Positions 52,759-62,682 of a DNA stretch of 64,000 nt are shown here, one piece after another; the stretch's first letter is position 1; each line of letters begins with the position of its first letter. The notes under the pieces were generated by a model, which made no database searches, was not told the origin of the DNA, and saw only the letters and a list, made by a program, of their open reading frames with translations. Where the stretch lies: positions 6,650,525-6,714,524 of the forward strand of contig NZ_CP012159.1 of the NCBI RefSeq assembly GCF_001189295.1, given 5' to 3'. This stretch comes from Chondromyces crocatus (GTDB taxonomy: Bacteria; Myxococcota_A; Polyangia; Polyangiales; Polyangiaceae). A program made the position numbers and the translations under genes.

Positions 52759-53646
52759 TCATCCACTGGAAGGACATGCTGGCCGGAGCGCAGCCAGACA
52801 GATCTGCCGCTCCGACCGCACCCCATCGAAGAGGCGCAGCCTGTCGATCAGCCCATGAAACCGATCCGCACCAGGATCGTCCCCTCCCACCACGATCGGA
52901 CGGTTGTGCTCCTGAGGCAGGGCACCCACCGGCGCAGTGGCCACCCGGGCACCGTCGATGTAAAGCCTCCCCTCGTTCCCGTCGTACATGCACGCCACGT
53001 ACGACCACGCCGCCCCTCGAAGCGCTTGCGGGCTGGACCGGAGCACCCCCCCCATCTGGGGAAGGTGGCAGTCCACAATCCCGTCCTCGTTGACGAACAA
53101 ACCGAAACGCAAATCGCTATCGACGAGCCCCATCCGCTGCCCCGGTGCCGGCAGCGCTGCGGGTTGGACCCATAGCTCCACCGTCAGGAGGGTGAAGTCG
53201 ATCGACGGGTTGTAGTCGATGCGCGCATAGCTCCCGCCGTCCATCCGCAAGGCCTTACCGCCCCTCCCGGGCTCGAACCGCGCATTCCGGACGTCCACCA
53301 GGTGATTCCCCCTGCCCGAGCGGTCCTCGATCCTTCCCGGCCCCGAGACGCTATCGCCGCCCCCGTGGAACCCATCATCGAACGGGTGACAGGCGACCAG
53401 CGTCGGATCATTCGCGTCACAGAAGGGCCCCTCGATGGGCGCATCGCCTCCCGCACCGCCATCACCGCCTCCGCCTTCCTCGCCAGCGCCAGCGCCTCCC
53501 GTCCCGCCTCCGGCGCCACCCATCCCGTTCGACGGCTGCTCCCCCGAGGGCGACATCGCCCGCGGCCCGGTCCCGTCCACATCCAGCACGCAGGCCCCGA
53601 TCAGCAAACCGAGCGCGAACACTGACGCACCGCCGCACCGCCTCAT
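52759..53646 (-). CDS. LamG/concanavalin-like lipoprotein
   Basis: A 295-residue exported lipoprotein. The leader ends in the lipobox IGAC and a Gly-rich linker (MGGAGGGTGGAGAGEEGG) follows. From residue 75 it has a LamG jelly-roll domain: LVACHPFDDG, DRSGRGNHL, FTLLTVELWVQP, VACMYDGNEGRLYIDG and GLIDRLRLFDGVRSERQI. LamG domains bind carbohydrates or proteins at the surface. I chose the ATG at 53646 over a GTG six bases upstream. It is the upstream neighbour of the YceI-like lipoprotein on the same strand. Confidence 0.8.
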   Translation of the reverse strand: MRRCGGASVFALGLLIGACVLDVDGTGPRAMSPSGEQPSNGMGGAGGGTGGAGAGEEGGGGDGGAGGDAPIEGPFCDANDPTLVACHPFDDGFHGGGDSVSGPGRIEDRSGRGNHLVDVRNARFEPGRGGKALRMDGGSYARIDYNPSIDFTLLTVELWVQPAALPAPGQRMGLVDSDLRFGLFVNEDGIVDCHLPQMGGVLRSSPQALRGAAWSYVACMYDGNEGRLYIDGARVATAPVGALPQEHNRPIVVGGDDPGADRFHGLIDRLRLFDGVRSERQICLAALRPACPSSG

Positions 53647-53914
53647 GCGCACAAATTATCCCACGCGCACCACGACCGATAGAGCGCTCACCTCACCCGC
53701 CTGGCCATCGTCCAGTGACACCAACATTCTCTTCCCCGCGCTCGCTCCCCGCCCGCGCCATGGCGCAGCTGACGCCCTTCGGTCGAGTGCGCCGGAAGCC
53801 GGGCCCTCCCGCACAGCGTGACCGAGTGGCAGGGGGCCCACCGTCAGGCACGACGTGTGTATCGACAGGATTCAACCAGGCTGGCTGCGCTCTAGCGGCT
53901 CAGTGAAAGGAAGC

Positions 53915-54337
53915 ATGGAACAGGTACAGGTCACCTTCCGCAACATGTCGACCTCGGACGCCCTCGAGAAGCTCGCGAGGGAGAAGGCCGACAAACTCCA
54001 GCGCCTCTTCCCCCGCATCACGAGCTGCCACGTGGTGGTCGAGACGACCGCCAACAGGACTGCGAAGGGGAATGTGTGCCACGTGCGCATCGACGTCTCG
54101 GCCCCTGGCGCCGAGCTCGCCGCCCACCATGAACCCCCTCCGCACACCTTCGATGACGCCTACTCGGCCATGCGCACGGCGTTCGACATGATGCGTCGAC
54201 AGCTGGAGCAGCACTTCGACAAGCTCCGCGGCGACGTCAAGACACACGGGGAACCTCTGCCGGGCTTCGAGGCCACCTACGAACCCGCGCAGGGCAAGGA
54301 AGGCCCCCACAAGACGAAGACCGCGCCCGTCCACTGA
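53915..54337 (+). CDS. hpf: Ribosome hibernation promoting factor family protein
   Basis: A 140-residue protein of the HPF/RaiA (sigma-54 modulation) family, which binds the 30S decoding centre of idle ribosomes. The N-terminal domain is typical: VQVTFRNMSTSDALEKLARE, KADKLQRLFPRITSCHVVVE. It lacks the long-form C-terminal dimerisation domain, so it is a short-type factor with an extended His/Pro-rich tail. AAAGGAA upstream of the ATG fixes the start. It stands alone. Confidence 0.85.
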   Translation: MEQVQVTFRNMSTSDALEKLAREKADKLQRLFPRITSCHVVVETTANRTAKGNVCHVRIDVSAPGAELAAHHEPPPHTFDDAYSAMRTAFDMMRRQLEQHFDKLRGDVKTHGEPLPGFEATYEPAQGKEGPHKTKTAPVH

Positions 54338-54440
54338 AGCGCGGAACGCCGCTCCCCGGCCTCCTGGGGCCGGGGGGCACCCGCGCGGCGCCCGGGTAGC
54401 TCTGCGGGCCGTTCACGCCCCGACGCCAGAGGAGCACGCC

Positions 54441-54572
54441 TCAGCGGCGGAACTCGGGCTGATCGAGCACCCGGAGCCAGGTCCCGTCCGCCTGACGACG
54501 GGCCACCTGGGCGCGCGCTCCCGCGTCGTCCCGGGGGCGCACCGTGCGCGTCACCGTGGCCGGCGCCGCCAT
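54441..54572 (-). pseudogene. C-terminal fragment of an NTF2/YybH-like protein
   Basis: A 43-codon frame ending RRQADGTWLRVLDQPEF looks like the last strand of a SnoaL/YybH-type (NTF2-fold) protein, where similar endings such as RRQPDGSW are usual. Everything upstream is missing, because the adjacent DNA on the other strand is a LysR fragment. Its overlap with that fragment suggests a recombination junction near 54560-54600. Confidence 0.45.
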
Positions 54573-54983
54573 CCTCCCGCACGCCCGCGCCGCGCTCGCC
54601 GTGCGCCGGGATCACCCCCTCGCGGGCAAGAAATCCATCTCCCTCGCCGCGCTGCTCGAGCCCCCCTCGTCTGCCTCACCCGCGGCGCCGGCATCCGCAC
54701 CGCCTTCGACGACGCCTGCGCCAGCCGCGGCCTCCGGCCTCACGTCCCCTTCGGAGCGAGCGCGCCCGACACCGTTGCCGCCCTCGCGATCCGCGGCCTC
54801 GGCGTGGCCCTCCTCGCCGAATCCATGGCCCGCCAGCACCGCGCCGAGCTGCACGCCCTTCGCATCACCGACCCGGAGCCTCGCGCGCAGTTCGGCCTCT
54901 TCTGGCGAGCAGGACAGACGACCAACCCGGCCGCCCACGCCCTCCTCGGCTACGCACGCGACACCTTCACGCGACCTCGCTGA
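54544..54983 (+). pseudogene. LysR-type regulator fragment, frameshifted
   Basis: The first frame gives VRRDHPLAGKKSISLAALLE, the familiar effector-domain segment of LysR-type regulators. The continuation (LVCLTRGAGIRTAFDDACAS, SAPDTVAALAIRGLGVALLA, FGLFWRAGQTTNPAAHALLG) is in another frame and ends at a stop at 54981. The shift coincides with a run of six C at 54661-54666; one extra C would restore the frame. The DNA-binding domain is missing altogether, so this is a remnant. Confidence 0.7.
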
Positions 54984-55137
54984 CTTCCCGAGACCTCGCC
55001 GATCATTGGCGACGAAGCGCCACCTCCACGCGCACGATCCCCCCATCGCGACCCGACACGCTGCGCTCCTCACGAGCCAGCACCTGCGCTGAACGCACCC
55101 GGAAAACCCGGCACATCCTGTGCCCAGCGCAGGGGGC

Positions 55138-55701
55138 ATGAAAACTTCCTCCACGATTGCGCTTGCCCTGCTCCTTGGCCTCTTCAGCGCCGCGTGCGAG
55201 GACGACCGCAGCAACACCACGGGTACGGGAACGACCAGCGACCCCACGAGCAGCAACGGCGCCGGAGGCGCGGGCGCGTCGGGAGGTGCGGGTGGCGCCG
55301 GTGGCACCGGTGGCGACGGCACCGCGTGCGACACGCTCCCGACCGACGGCCTCTATGCCACCTTCGTGATCACCGGCGAGCAAACTTATCACGCCTCGAT
55401 CACCAACCCCGATGGTGTGCAGGAAGCGCTCGCGCTGTGGGCTGGAGAGGCGACCGCCAGCATCCCCATCGGCAACCTCGTCTGCGAGCCCGCGCCGTGG
55501 AACTGCGGCTGGAGCTGGCATCAGGACCCTGCCACCGTCCGGCTCGCCGAGATGACGATCGAACTCTGCGACGGCACCCCCAGGCTGGTCGAAGCCGGGT
55601 GCGCAGACTTCGGAGGCGGCCAGTTCTGCCCGTGGCTGGCGGAACTCACCCAGCTGCGCGACTGCCGCACCGACACCGCTTGCCCCCTCGTCCCCCGCTG
55701 A
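55138..55701 (+). CDS. BP74-like domain lipoprotein
   Basis: A 187-residue exported lipoprotein. The leader MKTSSTIALALLLGLF is followed by the lipobox SAAC and a Gly-rich linker (GGAGASGGAGGAGG). From residue 68 there is a compact domain (YATFVITGEQTYHASITNP, ASIPIGNLVC, WSWHQDPATVRLAEMTIELC, FCPWLAEL) that matches, as far as I remember, the N-terminal domain of the calcium-regulated actin-bundling protein BP74 and its bacterial relatives, annotated as calmodulin-binding-like. Its role in bacteria is not known. The start is the ATG with a G-rich stretch just upstream. Confidence 0.7.
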   Translation: MKTSSTIALALLLGLFSAACEDDRSNTTGTGTTSDPTSSNGAGGAGASGGAGGAGGTGGDGTACDTLPTDGLYATFVITGEQTYHASITNPDGVQEALALWAGEATASIPIGNLVCEPAPWNCGWSWHQDPATVRLAEMTIELCDGTPRLVEAGCADFGGGQFCPWLAELTQLRDCRTDTACPLVPR

Positions 55702-55869
55702 ACCACCGCCCACCGCCCTTCCCCACACGCCCGCGCCTCGTCCGATGGCGCCTCACTCGACGCACACGCCCCTCGTGGGCAATGCATGTCGCCCATTCTC
55801 GCCCCGAAGCGAATGCATCGTACGAGCCGTCCCGCGGCCGCTCGACGCCTCGTGATAGCGTGGTCTGCC

Positions 55870-56310
55870 ATGACATTGCTCCCTCGGCTGGACGACATCG
55901 AAGACATTCGCCAACTCAAAGCCCAGTATGCGGTGCGCGCCGACGCCGTGTTCCGCACGCCGGGGAGCGCCACCGCCGCAGCGCTCGGCGAGCTGTTCAC
56001 CAATGACGCCATCCTCGATCTCGGCCCCTTCGGCCGCTACGAAGGCAAGCCCGCCCTCCTCAATGCCTTCGAGAACATCCTCCCCCAGAGCACGATCTGG
56101 AGCATCCATTACATCGTCAACCCGATCATCACCGTCCAGGGACACCAGGCGCAGGGGAGCTGGTACTTCTTGATCTTCGCCCAGGCGAATGCCACCCCCC
56201 GTCCCCCTGCGGCCCCGATCTACGGCGGCTACAACGACAAGTACAAGAAGTCCGGCAATACATGGCGCATTGCCGAATCCATCTCCTTCTTCACGCAGCC
56301 GCTCCCCTGA
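55870..56310 (+). CDS. SnoaL-like (NTF2-fold) protein
   Basis: A 146-residue cytosolic protein. Features of SnoaL_4-type proteins are DDIEDIRQLKAQYAVRAD at the start, ELFTNDAILDLGPFGRYEGK (the usual acidic Asp after the helix) and SIHYIVNPIITVQGHQAQGS. These folds serve as isomerases, hydratases or ligand-binding proteins. The catalytic His of true SnoaL is not identified. The ATG at 55870 gives the family N-terminus. No link to neighbours is apparent. Confidence 0.75.
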   Translation: MTLLPRLDDIEDIRQLKAQYAVRADAVFRTPGSATAAALGELFTNDAILDLGPFGRYEGKPALLNAFENILPQSTIWSIHYIVNPIITVQGHQAQGSWYFLIFAQANATPRPPAAPIYGGYNDKYKKSGNTWRIAESISFFTQPLP

Positions 56311-56370
56311 CCTCGCGCCTCATGCACCGAAGCGCGGCGCTCGCCTCCCCTCCCCCTGGACTCCCCCGCT

Positions 56371-56853
56371 TCACCCCGCCGACGGCGGCGGCACCCCCAG
56401 CGGCTCCGCGGCGAGCTTCCCGGCCACGCGTTGCAGCAGCGTCGACAGCAGCGCCTTCTCCTCCTCGCTGAACCCCTCGGTCAGTTCCTGCTCCAAGGCG
56501 ATGAGCGCCGCCCTCGCCTTCGGCAGCCGAGCGCGCGCCTTCCGCGTGAGGCTGACCAGACTCCCGCGCCGATCCTCCGGGTTGAGCACGCGCTGCACCA
56601 CCCCGTCGCGCTCCATCCGGCCGAGCATCTCCGCCATGGTCGGCTGCTCCACCCTCGCCCAGCGGGCGAGATCCTTCTGCGACATCGACCCTCCGTCACC
56701 GAGCGCGTGCAGCACCGGCATCTGGCTCATCCCGAAGCCGAGAGGCCGCAGCAGCCCCTCCTGCTGGCGCAAGAGCGCCCGCGAGGCGACGTTGATCCAG
56801 AACGAGACCGTGGACTCCGGCTCCCAGTCGTGCGGCGCTCCATCCTCTTGCAT
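56371..56853 (-). CDS. MarR-family transcriptional regulator
   Basis: A 160-residue winged-helix regulator. The recognition region is MSQKDLARWARVEQPTMAEM and the wing follows as NPEDRRGSLVSLT; the N- and C-terminal helices would form the dimer interface. It is divergent from an FAD monooxygenase with 30 bases between, the usual arrangement for a MarR repressor of a drug- or aromatic-responsive flavoenzyme. Its start codon lies inside a repeat that probably is its operator. Confidence 0.9.
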   Translation of the reverse strand: MQEDGAPHDWEPESTVSFWINVASRALLRQQEGLLRPLGFGMSQMPVLHALGDGGSMSQKDLARWARVEQPTMAEMLGRMERDGVVQRVLNPEDRRGSLVSLTRKARARLPKARAALIALEQELTEGFSEEEKALLSTLLQRVAGKLAAEPLGVPPPSAG

Positions 56854-56885
56854 AGGCCCCTATATTAAATTACATCGGCCCCTAT
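56852..56885. promoter_or_regulatory. Probable MarR operator and shared promoter
   Basis: Two exact copies of GGCCCCTAT (56855-56863 and 56877-56885) are spaced 22 bases apart, two helical turns. The first also forms an inverted repeat, ATAGG-CC-CCTAT (56852-56863). One copy overlaps the marR start codon and the other overlaps the start codon of the FAD enzyme. The AT-rich core between them contains TATATTAAATTA, which could supply -10 elements. Neither gene has a ribosome site, so transcripts may be leaderless. Confidence 0.6.
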
Positions 56886-58113
56886 GCAAAAGACGAAAAC
56901 GATCGGCATCGTCGGCGGAGGGCCTGGAGGACTCACCCTCGCGCGGGTCCTCGCCACCCGGGGCATCGTCTCCACGGTCTTCGAGCGTGACCCGCACCCC
57001 CTCGCGCGTCCCCAGGGGGGCTCGCTGGATCTCCACACCGACTCCGGGCAGCGCGCCCTGCGCGAGGCTGGACTCGAAGCGCAGTTCAGGGCCGTCGCCC
57101 GGTACGACGACCAGGGCGACGCCATCTACGATCACCACGGCAAGCTCCACTTCGCGAACACCGACGCCGCGAGCGGAGACCGACCGGAGATCGACCGCAC
57201 CCAGCTCCGCGCTCTCCTCCTCGACAGCCTCCCCGACGGCACGGTTCGCTGGGACAGCCGCGTCACCGCCATCACCCAGGTCCCGGGCGGTCGCCACTGC
57301 GTCGAGCAAGACGGCACCTCCCTCGGCGAGTTCGACCTCGTGGTCGGCGCCGACGGCGCGTGGTCCCGGGTCCGACCGCTCTTGTCCAGCCACATGCCGA
57401 CCTACACCGGGGTCCTCTGCATCGAGCTGTGCATCGACGACCTCGACGCCCGCCACCCGGCGCTCGCAGCGCTCGTCCCCCACGGCAAGATCTCGGTGGT
57501 CGGCGACTGCCGAGGCCTCATCGCCCAGCGCAGCAGCAACCACCACCTCCGCGTCTACGTCATGTTCCGCATCCCCGAGGCGCAGCTCCAGGGGCTCATC
57601 GATCCTGCACATCCCGCACGCGCCCGCGCCCAGCTCGAGGGCATGCTCCCTGGCTGGGCGCCATCGATGCTCGCGTTCATCGACGCCGCGAACGACACCA
57701 TCCACGTGCGCCCCCTCGTCGCACTGCCCGTCGGGCACCGCTGGGCGCACCGCCCTGGCATCACCTTGCTCGGCGACGCCGCCCACGTCATGCCGCCCTT
57801 CTCGGGCGAAGGCGTGAACATGGCCATACTCGATGGCCTGGAGCTCGCGCTGGCGCTCGCGGGCAGCGCCGAGAAAGATTCCGATGAAAACGACTGGAAT
57901 CACGCCGTGGTCCGTTACGAAGCGGCGATGTTCGAGCGCGCCGCCGCCGCTTCTGCAGGCGCCATGGAGGGCCTCGGCTTCGTTTCGGAGCGAGGCCTCT
58001 CGCACGTCCTCGAGACCTTCAGCGCGCTCCATGGCGCGGCGATCCGCGATCCCGCGCTGCAGACGGGCTCCGTACCGACGAGACCGTGCGCTGCCCCCTC
58101 ACCCTGGCGGTGA
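56884..58113 (+). CDS. TetX-like FAD-dependent monooxygenase
   Basis: A 409-residue group A flavin monooxygenase. The N-terminal Rossmann motif is GIVGGGPGGLTLARVLA, the DG motif is FDLVVGADGAWSRVRP and the third FAD contact is ITLLGDAAHVMPPFSGEGVN. The layout and length resemble tetracycline-inactivating TetX and related aromatic hydroxylases. The true substrate is unknown. There is no signal peptide. It is divergent from and probably repressed by the MarR regulator. The C-terminal 20 residues are low-complexity. Confidence 0.87.
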   Translation: MQKTKTIGIVGGGPGGLTLARVLATRGIVSTVFERDPHPLARPQGGSLDLHTDSGQRALREAGLEAQFRAVARYDDQGDAIYDHHGKLHFANTDAASGDRPEIDRTQLRALLLDSLPDGTVRWDSRVTAITQVPGGRHCVEQDGTSLGEFDLVVGADGAWSRVRPLLSSHMPTYTGVLCIELCIDDLDARHPALAALVPHGKISVVGDCRGLIAQRSSNHHLRVYVMFRIPEAQLQGLIDPAHPARARAQLEGMLPGWAPSMLAFIDAANDTIHVRPLVALPVGHRWAHRPGITLLGDAAHVMPPFSGEGVNMAILDGLELALALAGSAEKDSDENDWNHAVVRYEAAMFERAAAASAGAMEGLGFVSERGLSHVLETFSALHGAAIRDPALQTGSVPTRPCAAPSPWR

Positions 58114-58230
58114 CATGCCCTCGACATCGAGTTCGGCGAACTCCTGGCGACACGATCGATCCCTGGTGCGCGCCGTCACGCACCATCGCCGGTTCTTGGT
58201 CAGCGTGTTGGCCCGATGTACTGTCCGCGC

Positions 58231-58800
58231 ATGGAACACCTGTTCCTCACCCTCGCGCTGACCGTCCCCTGGGCCGGGTTCTTCGTGTTCCTCTTCTGGC
58301 TCTTCATGAAGCGTCACCAGGCGGTCGCTACCTGGGAGAACTCACCGGACGGCATGCTGTACCGCGAGGCGCTCGGGTCGTATTTGCTCGCCAAGGCCCG
58401 CCTCGAACACGCCGCGCTGGTGCCGAGCCCTCCCTCGATCCGCGCCTCGTACCACGGCGTGATGGTGGGACGGCGCATCCAGCGCCGCTTCACGCAAGAG
58501 CCTCGGCAGCAGGTGCAGATGCGCGTGCAGATGATCCTCGTCGGTGGCCATCACCTCACCAGCGAAGGCACCGTCACCGTACCCGTCGCCGAACTCGGCG
58601 ACCTCGTACCGGGGCACCTCTTCAGCGTGCTCTACGATCCTCGCGATCCGCGCCGCTTCTACATCGACACCCTGCGTCGTCAGCACATCGTGCTGGATGG
58701 CGTCATCCACCGCACCCGCATGGCCGAGGAGCAGCTTCGCACTGCCCAGGCATTCCATCAGCCCGCCCCCCCACAAGGTCAACCGCAGACGCCGTGGTAG
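58231..58800 (+). CDS. Membrane-anchored protein, tandem copy 1
   Basis: A 189-residue protein with one N-terminal membrane span (LALTVPWAGFFVFLFWLFM) and a soluble domain. The region [19 protein letters not shown] resembles the DUF3592 group of small membrane proteins with a beta-rich domain. It has a close paralogue at 58929-59531 and a truncated one at 59657-59923. I chose the ATG at 58231 because the sequence around it, GCGCATGGAACACC, is conserved in copy 2 as GCGCATGGAACGCC. Function unknown. Confidence 0.72.
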   Translation: MEHLFLTLALTVPWAGFFVFLFWLFMKRHQAVATWENSPDGMLYREALGSYLLAKARLEHAALVPSPPSIRASYHGVMVGRRIQRRFTQEPRQQVQMRVQMILVGGHHLTSEGTVTVPVAELGDLVPGHLFSVLYDPRDPRRFYIDTLRRQHIVLDGVIHRTRMAEEQLRTAQAFHQPAPPQGQPQTPW

Positions 58801-58812
58801 ACGCACCAGGCT

Positions 58813-58858
58813 GGGCATCAGCGATACCCGCCCGGGTGCGCGGGTATCGCTGATGCCC
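58813..58858. terminator. Perfect 19-bp stem hairpin between paralogues
   Basis: GGGCATCAGCGATACCCGC (58813-58831) is followed by an 8-base loop and its exact reverse complement (58840-58858). It begins 12 bases after the stop of copy 1 and precedes the copy 2 promoter region. It could terminate transcription, though no T-run follows. A direct repeat of CCCGCCCGGGTGCGCG recurs 29 bases further on. Confidence 0.55.
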
Positions 58859-58928
58859 GCCCGGGTGCGCGCCGTCACGCCTCCAGGCGGTGCTTGGTCA
58901 CCCTGTGGGCTCGGTGTACCGTCTGCGC

Positions 58929-59531
58929 ATGGAACGCCTGTTCCTCAAAGAACTCTTCATCGCAGCCCTCTGGGGAGCGCTCTTCCTGACCGTCGTCGGG
59001 ATCGTCTTGCTCATCGCGTACGGCATCAGATTCTTCCAGAAGCGCCAGCAGGTGATCACCACCTGGGAGCGCTCACCGGACGGCCTGCTGTACCGCGAGG
59101 CGCATGGGTCGTGGTTGCTCGCCAAGGCCCGCCTCGAACACGCCGCGCCGCTGCCAGTCCCCCCCGTGGTCCGCGCCTGGGAGTACAAGGAGAGGAGTGG
59201 ACGGTACGTCCAGCACCGCTACACGGAGATGCCTTGTCAGCAGGTGCAGATGCGCGTGCAGATGCTCCTCGTCGGTGGCCAGCAGCTCACCAGCGAAGGC
59301 GTCGTCACCGTACCCGTCGCCGAGCTCGGCGACCTCGTGCCGGGGCACATCTTCAGCGTGCTCTACGATCCGAACGACCCGCGCCGCTTCTACATCGACA
59401 CCCTGCGCCGCCAGAACATCATGATGGACGGCCCCATCCACCGCACCCGCGTCGCCGAGGAGCAACTCCGCGCCGCCCAGGCGTTCCATCAGCCCGCCCC
59501 CCCACAAGGTCAACCGCCGGCACCGTGGTAG
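58929..59531 (+). CDS. Membrane-anchored protein, tandem copy 2
   Basis: A 200-residue paralogue of the preceding gene. The membrane span is [16 protein letters not shown]. Shared blocks include [64 protein letters not shown] and the C-terminal [12 protein letters not shown]. Identity to copy 1 is high and extends into the upstream DNA, so the duplication included the promoter. The 128-base gap upstream includes a strong hairpin. Function unknown. Confidence 0.72.
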   Translation: MERLFLKELFIAALWGALFLTVVGIVLLIAYGIRFFQKRQQVITTWERSPDGLLYREAHGSWLLAKARLEHAAPLPVPPVVRAWEYKERSGRYVQHRYTEMPCQQVQMRVQMLLVGGQQLTSEGVVTVPVAELGDLVPGHIFSVLYDPNDPRRFYIDTLRRQNIMMDGPIHRTRVAEEQLRAAQAFHQPAPPQGQPPAPW

Positions 59532-59656
59532 ACGCACCACGACGGCACGACGGACAGGACCTCACCTCGCCCCGCGAACGATCGACCTCCGAGATGTGCC
59601 ATCAGGCGCCGCCGGCGAGGCTTGGTCCCCCCACCCACGCGATGTAGCGTCGTCGC

Positions 59657-59923
59657 ATGTCGCCGACGCTGCCGGTGGCTTTACAGGTCTGCATCATGGT
59701 GTTCGCGATGATCGGCGGACTCCATGTCGGTGCCCTCTCGAGACGCGTCCAGAGGGTCAACGCCTGGAAGGCCTCACCGGATGGCAAGATCTACCGCGAG
59801 GCCTCCGCATCGTGGTTGCTCGCCCAGGGCCGGATCGAACACCTCGCGCCCGTGAAGTACTACGTCATCCCATCGTCGCCACGCCGTCCGGTTCACATGG
59901 CGACCGAGGATCGCCCTTGTTAG
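59657..59923 (+). CDS. Truncated tandem copy 3 of the membrane protein
   Basis: An 88-residue protein with an N-terminal hydrophobic span ([20 protein letters not shown]) and the shared block [20 protein letters not shown] followed by QGRIEHLAP. The similarity stops after about residue 75, and the frame ends 11 bases before nhaA. The DUF3592-like core and C-terminus are missing. It is either a remnant or a short functional version. The region before its start shares CTTGGTC and GATGTA elements with the other two copies. Confidence 0.6.
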   Translation: MSPTLPVALQVCIMVFAMIGGLHVGALSRRVQRVNAWKASPDGKIYREASASWLLAQGRIEHLAPVKYYVIPSSPRRPVHMATEDRPC

Positions 59924-59934
59924 GTTGCGGCCCG

Positions 59935-61349
<1,415 letters not shown>

Positions 61350-61350
<1 letters not shown>

Positions 61351-61375
61351 TCCCCGCGCGGGCCTCGACGGGGAT
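61350..61375 (+). terminator. Putative nhaA terminator hairpin
   Basis: ATCCCCG (61350-61356, overlapping the stop codon) pairs with CGGGGAT (61369-61375) across a 12-base loop. No T-run follows. It is the only candidate terminator between nhaA and the next cassette. Confidence 0.35.
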
Positions 61376-61529
61376 GGCGTCACGACGATCGGGGGTCCAA
61401 CGACATCGACGATCCAGGTATGCTCGCCCCACGGTGGGAGGGGATCACGACCAGGAGTTCTCGCGCACGGCGACGACTGGTCGAGGACGCCTCCGCATCA
61501 ACACGCATCAGCGAACGAAACGAGAGTCG

Positions 61530-61880
61530 ATGCTCATCACGCAGACCCAGCTGGCAGCCTTATCGGAGCACGCAAAACATGAATTCGAAGAGGACCTCAC
61601 ACGACAGTTGATGGAGCGGCACCCATGGCGACGATTCGAGGGCATCGCCGAGGCATTACGCTTCGTTCATGACGAGACGCAGCGCGCGGTCGCCCATCGG
61701 ATCACCGCGAAACCATCGATCGAGAACTACGTCACGGCCTCCTGGCTGCTGGGCGCCTCGGTCGACACCCACGGCGCCGAGATCCATGCCATCGTGAGCG
61801 ACCTCGAACTGGCGCAGCATCATCGCTCCTTGAAGGCGCTCGACTACGCCCACCAGCACCGAGGCGCCCCCCATGAGTGA
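61530..61880 (+). CDS. Small helical protein, first gene of a three-gene cassette
   Basis: A 116-residue helical protein starting MLITQTQLAALSEHAKHEFE. Its plan (a Gln-containing start, an acidic helix, a central HPWRRF segment and a late Leu/Gly YVTASWLLGASVD block) recalls the short proteins often found just upstream of T6SS and other polymorphic effectors, for which no function is settled. The match is from memory and weak. The stop overlaps the next gene by eight bases. No strong ribosome site is seen. Confidence 0.6.
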   Translation: MLITQTQLAALSEHAKHEFEEDLTRQLMERHPWRRFEGIAEALRFVHDETQRAVAHRITAKPSIENYVTASWLLGASVDTHGAEIHAIVSDLELAQHHRSLKALDYAHQHRGAPHE

Positions 61881-62682
61881 CTATGGTGACGTGGTCGAGG
61901 CGTGCCTGAAGCGAGAGTACGTCATCGTCGTCGGAGCGGAGGACTACTACGATCGCGCTGGAAACAAGATGATGTTCATGGCGCATGCCGTGCGTTACGT
62001 GCGGCTGTACGCGAGACGTTTCGACATCACGACGGTCCTCTACTTCCGGGGCAGTGCGCACACGACGGCACAGACGAATGCTCTCGAGACGTCGGTCCGC
62101 AAATACGGGGGAACGCCGAAGCCCGTCCGACAATGGAGCGACGTCGCTGCCCACATCAATACGAAACGAGTGAACGGATGCGCGAAGCGAGTGCAGGTGC
62201 TCATCTTCTTCGCGCATGGCTCACCTGGCCAGATATGGCTGTCCGCCAGCGAGAAGCTCTTTCTCACAGCGGCCGAGGTTGCCAGGGTGGATGCCAGCTC
62301 GTTCGTCCCCAAGGACGACACCAACCCTCGTTATTCGTATCGGCACGTGACTTCCTGGGCATGCCAGACAGCGAACGCCGGCAACACGGGAAGCGCGGAA
62401 GACAACCTGAAGGCAAGCCTCGCCCAGACCATGGCGAATACCTGGGACATCGAGGTATACGCCTCCATCACCCAGACCGATTATACAAAGACATGGGCTG
62501 GCTGGCATCCCCTGGACACGAATGCCGATCGACACCACATCGACAATGCGGTCTGGGAAGAAGACGGTGCTGACGGCAGCGTCAGGTCGGGAACCGGCAG
62601 CGACCAGGGCACCATGCCCAGCGGCATGTATGTGCTTCGCCCGGGCCAGACGTCCGGCTACAGAACCAGGAGTCTCGATTGA
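61873..62682 (+). CDS. Protein with a His-Gly/Cys caspase-fold-like dyad
   Basis: A 269-residue soluble protein. A hydrophobic strand followed by His115-Gly116 (VLIFFAHGSPGQIWL) and, after about 50 residues, another strand with Cys164 (HVTSWACQTAN) reproduce the layout of caspase-fold (clan CD) cysteine peptidases such as CHAT, DUF4347 or RTX-CPD domains. An early strand (EYVIVVGAEDYYD) fits the first beta strand of that fold. The DNA is visibly less GC-rich than its neighbours. The gene overlaps both flanking genes. An effector or regulated protease is a reasonable guess, but the homology is by motif only. Confidence 0.55.
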   Translation: MSDYGDVVEACLKREYVIVVGAEDYYDRAGNKMMFMAHAVRYVRLYARRFDITTVLYFRGSAHTTAQTNALETSVRKYGGTPKPVRQWSDVAAHINTKRVNGCAKRVQVLIFFAHGSPGQIWLSASEKLFLTAAEVARVDASSFVPKDDTNPRYSYRHVTSWACQTANAGNTGSAEDNLKASLAQTMANTWDIEVYASITQTDYTKTWAGWHPLDTNADRHHIDNAVWEEDGADGSVRSGTGSDQGTMPSGMYVLRPGQTSGYRTRSLD

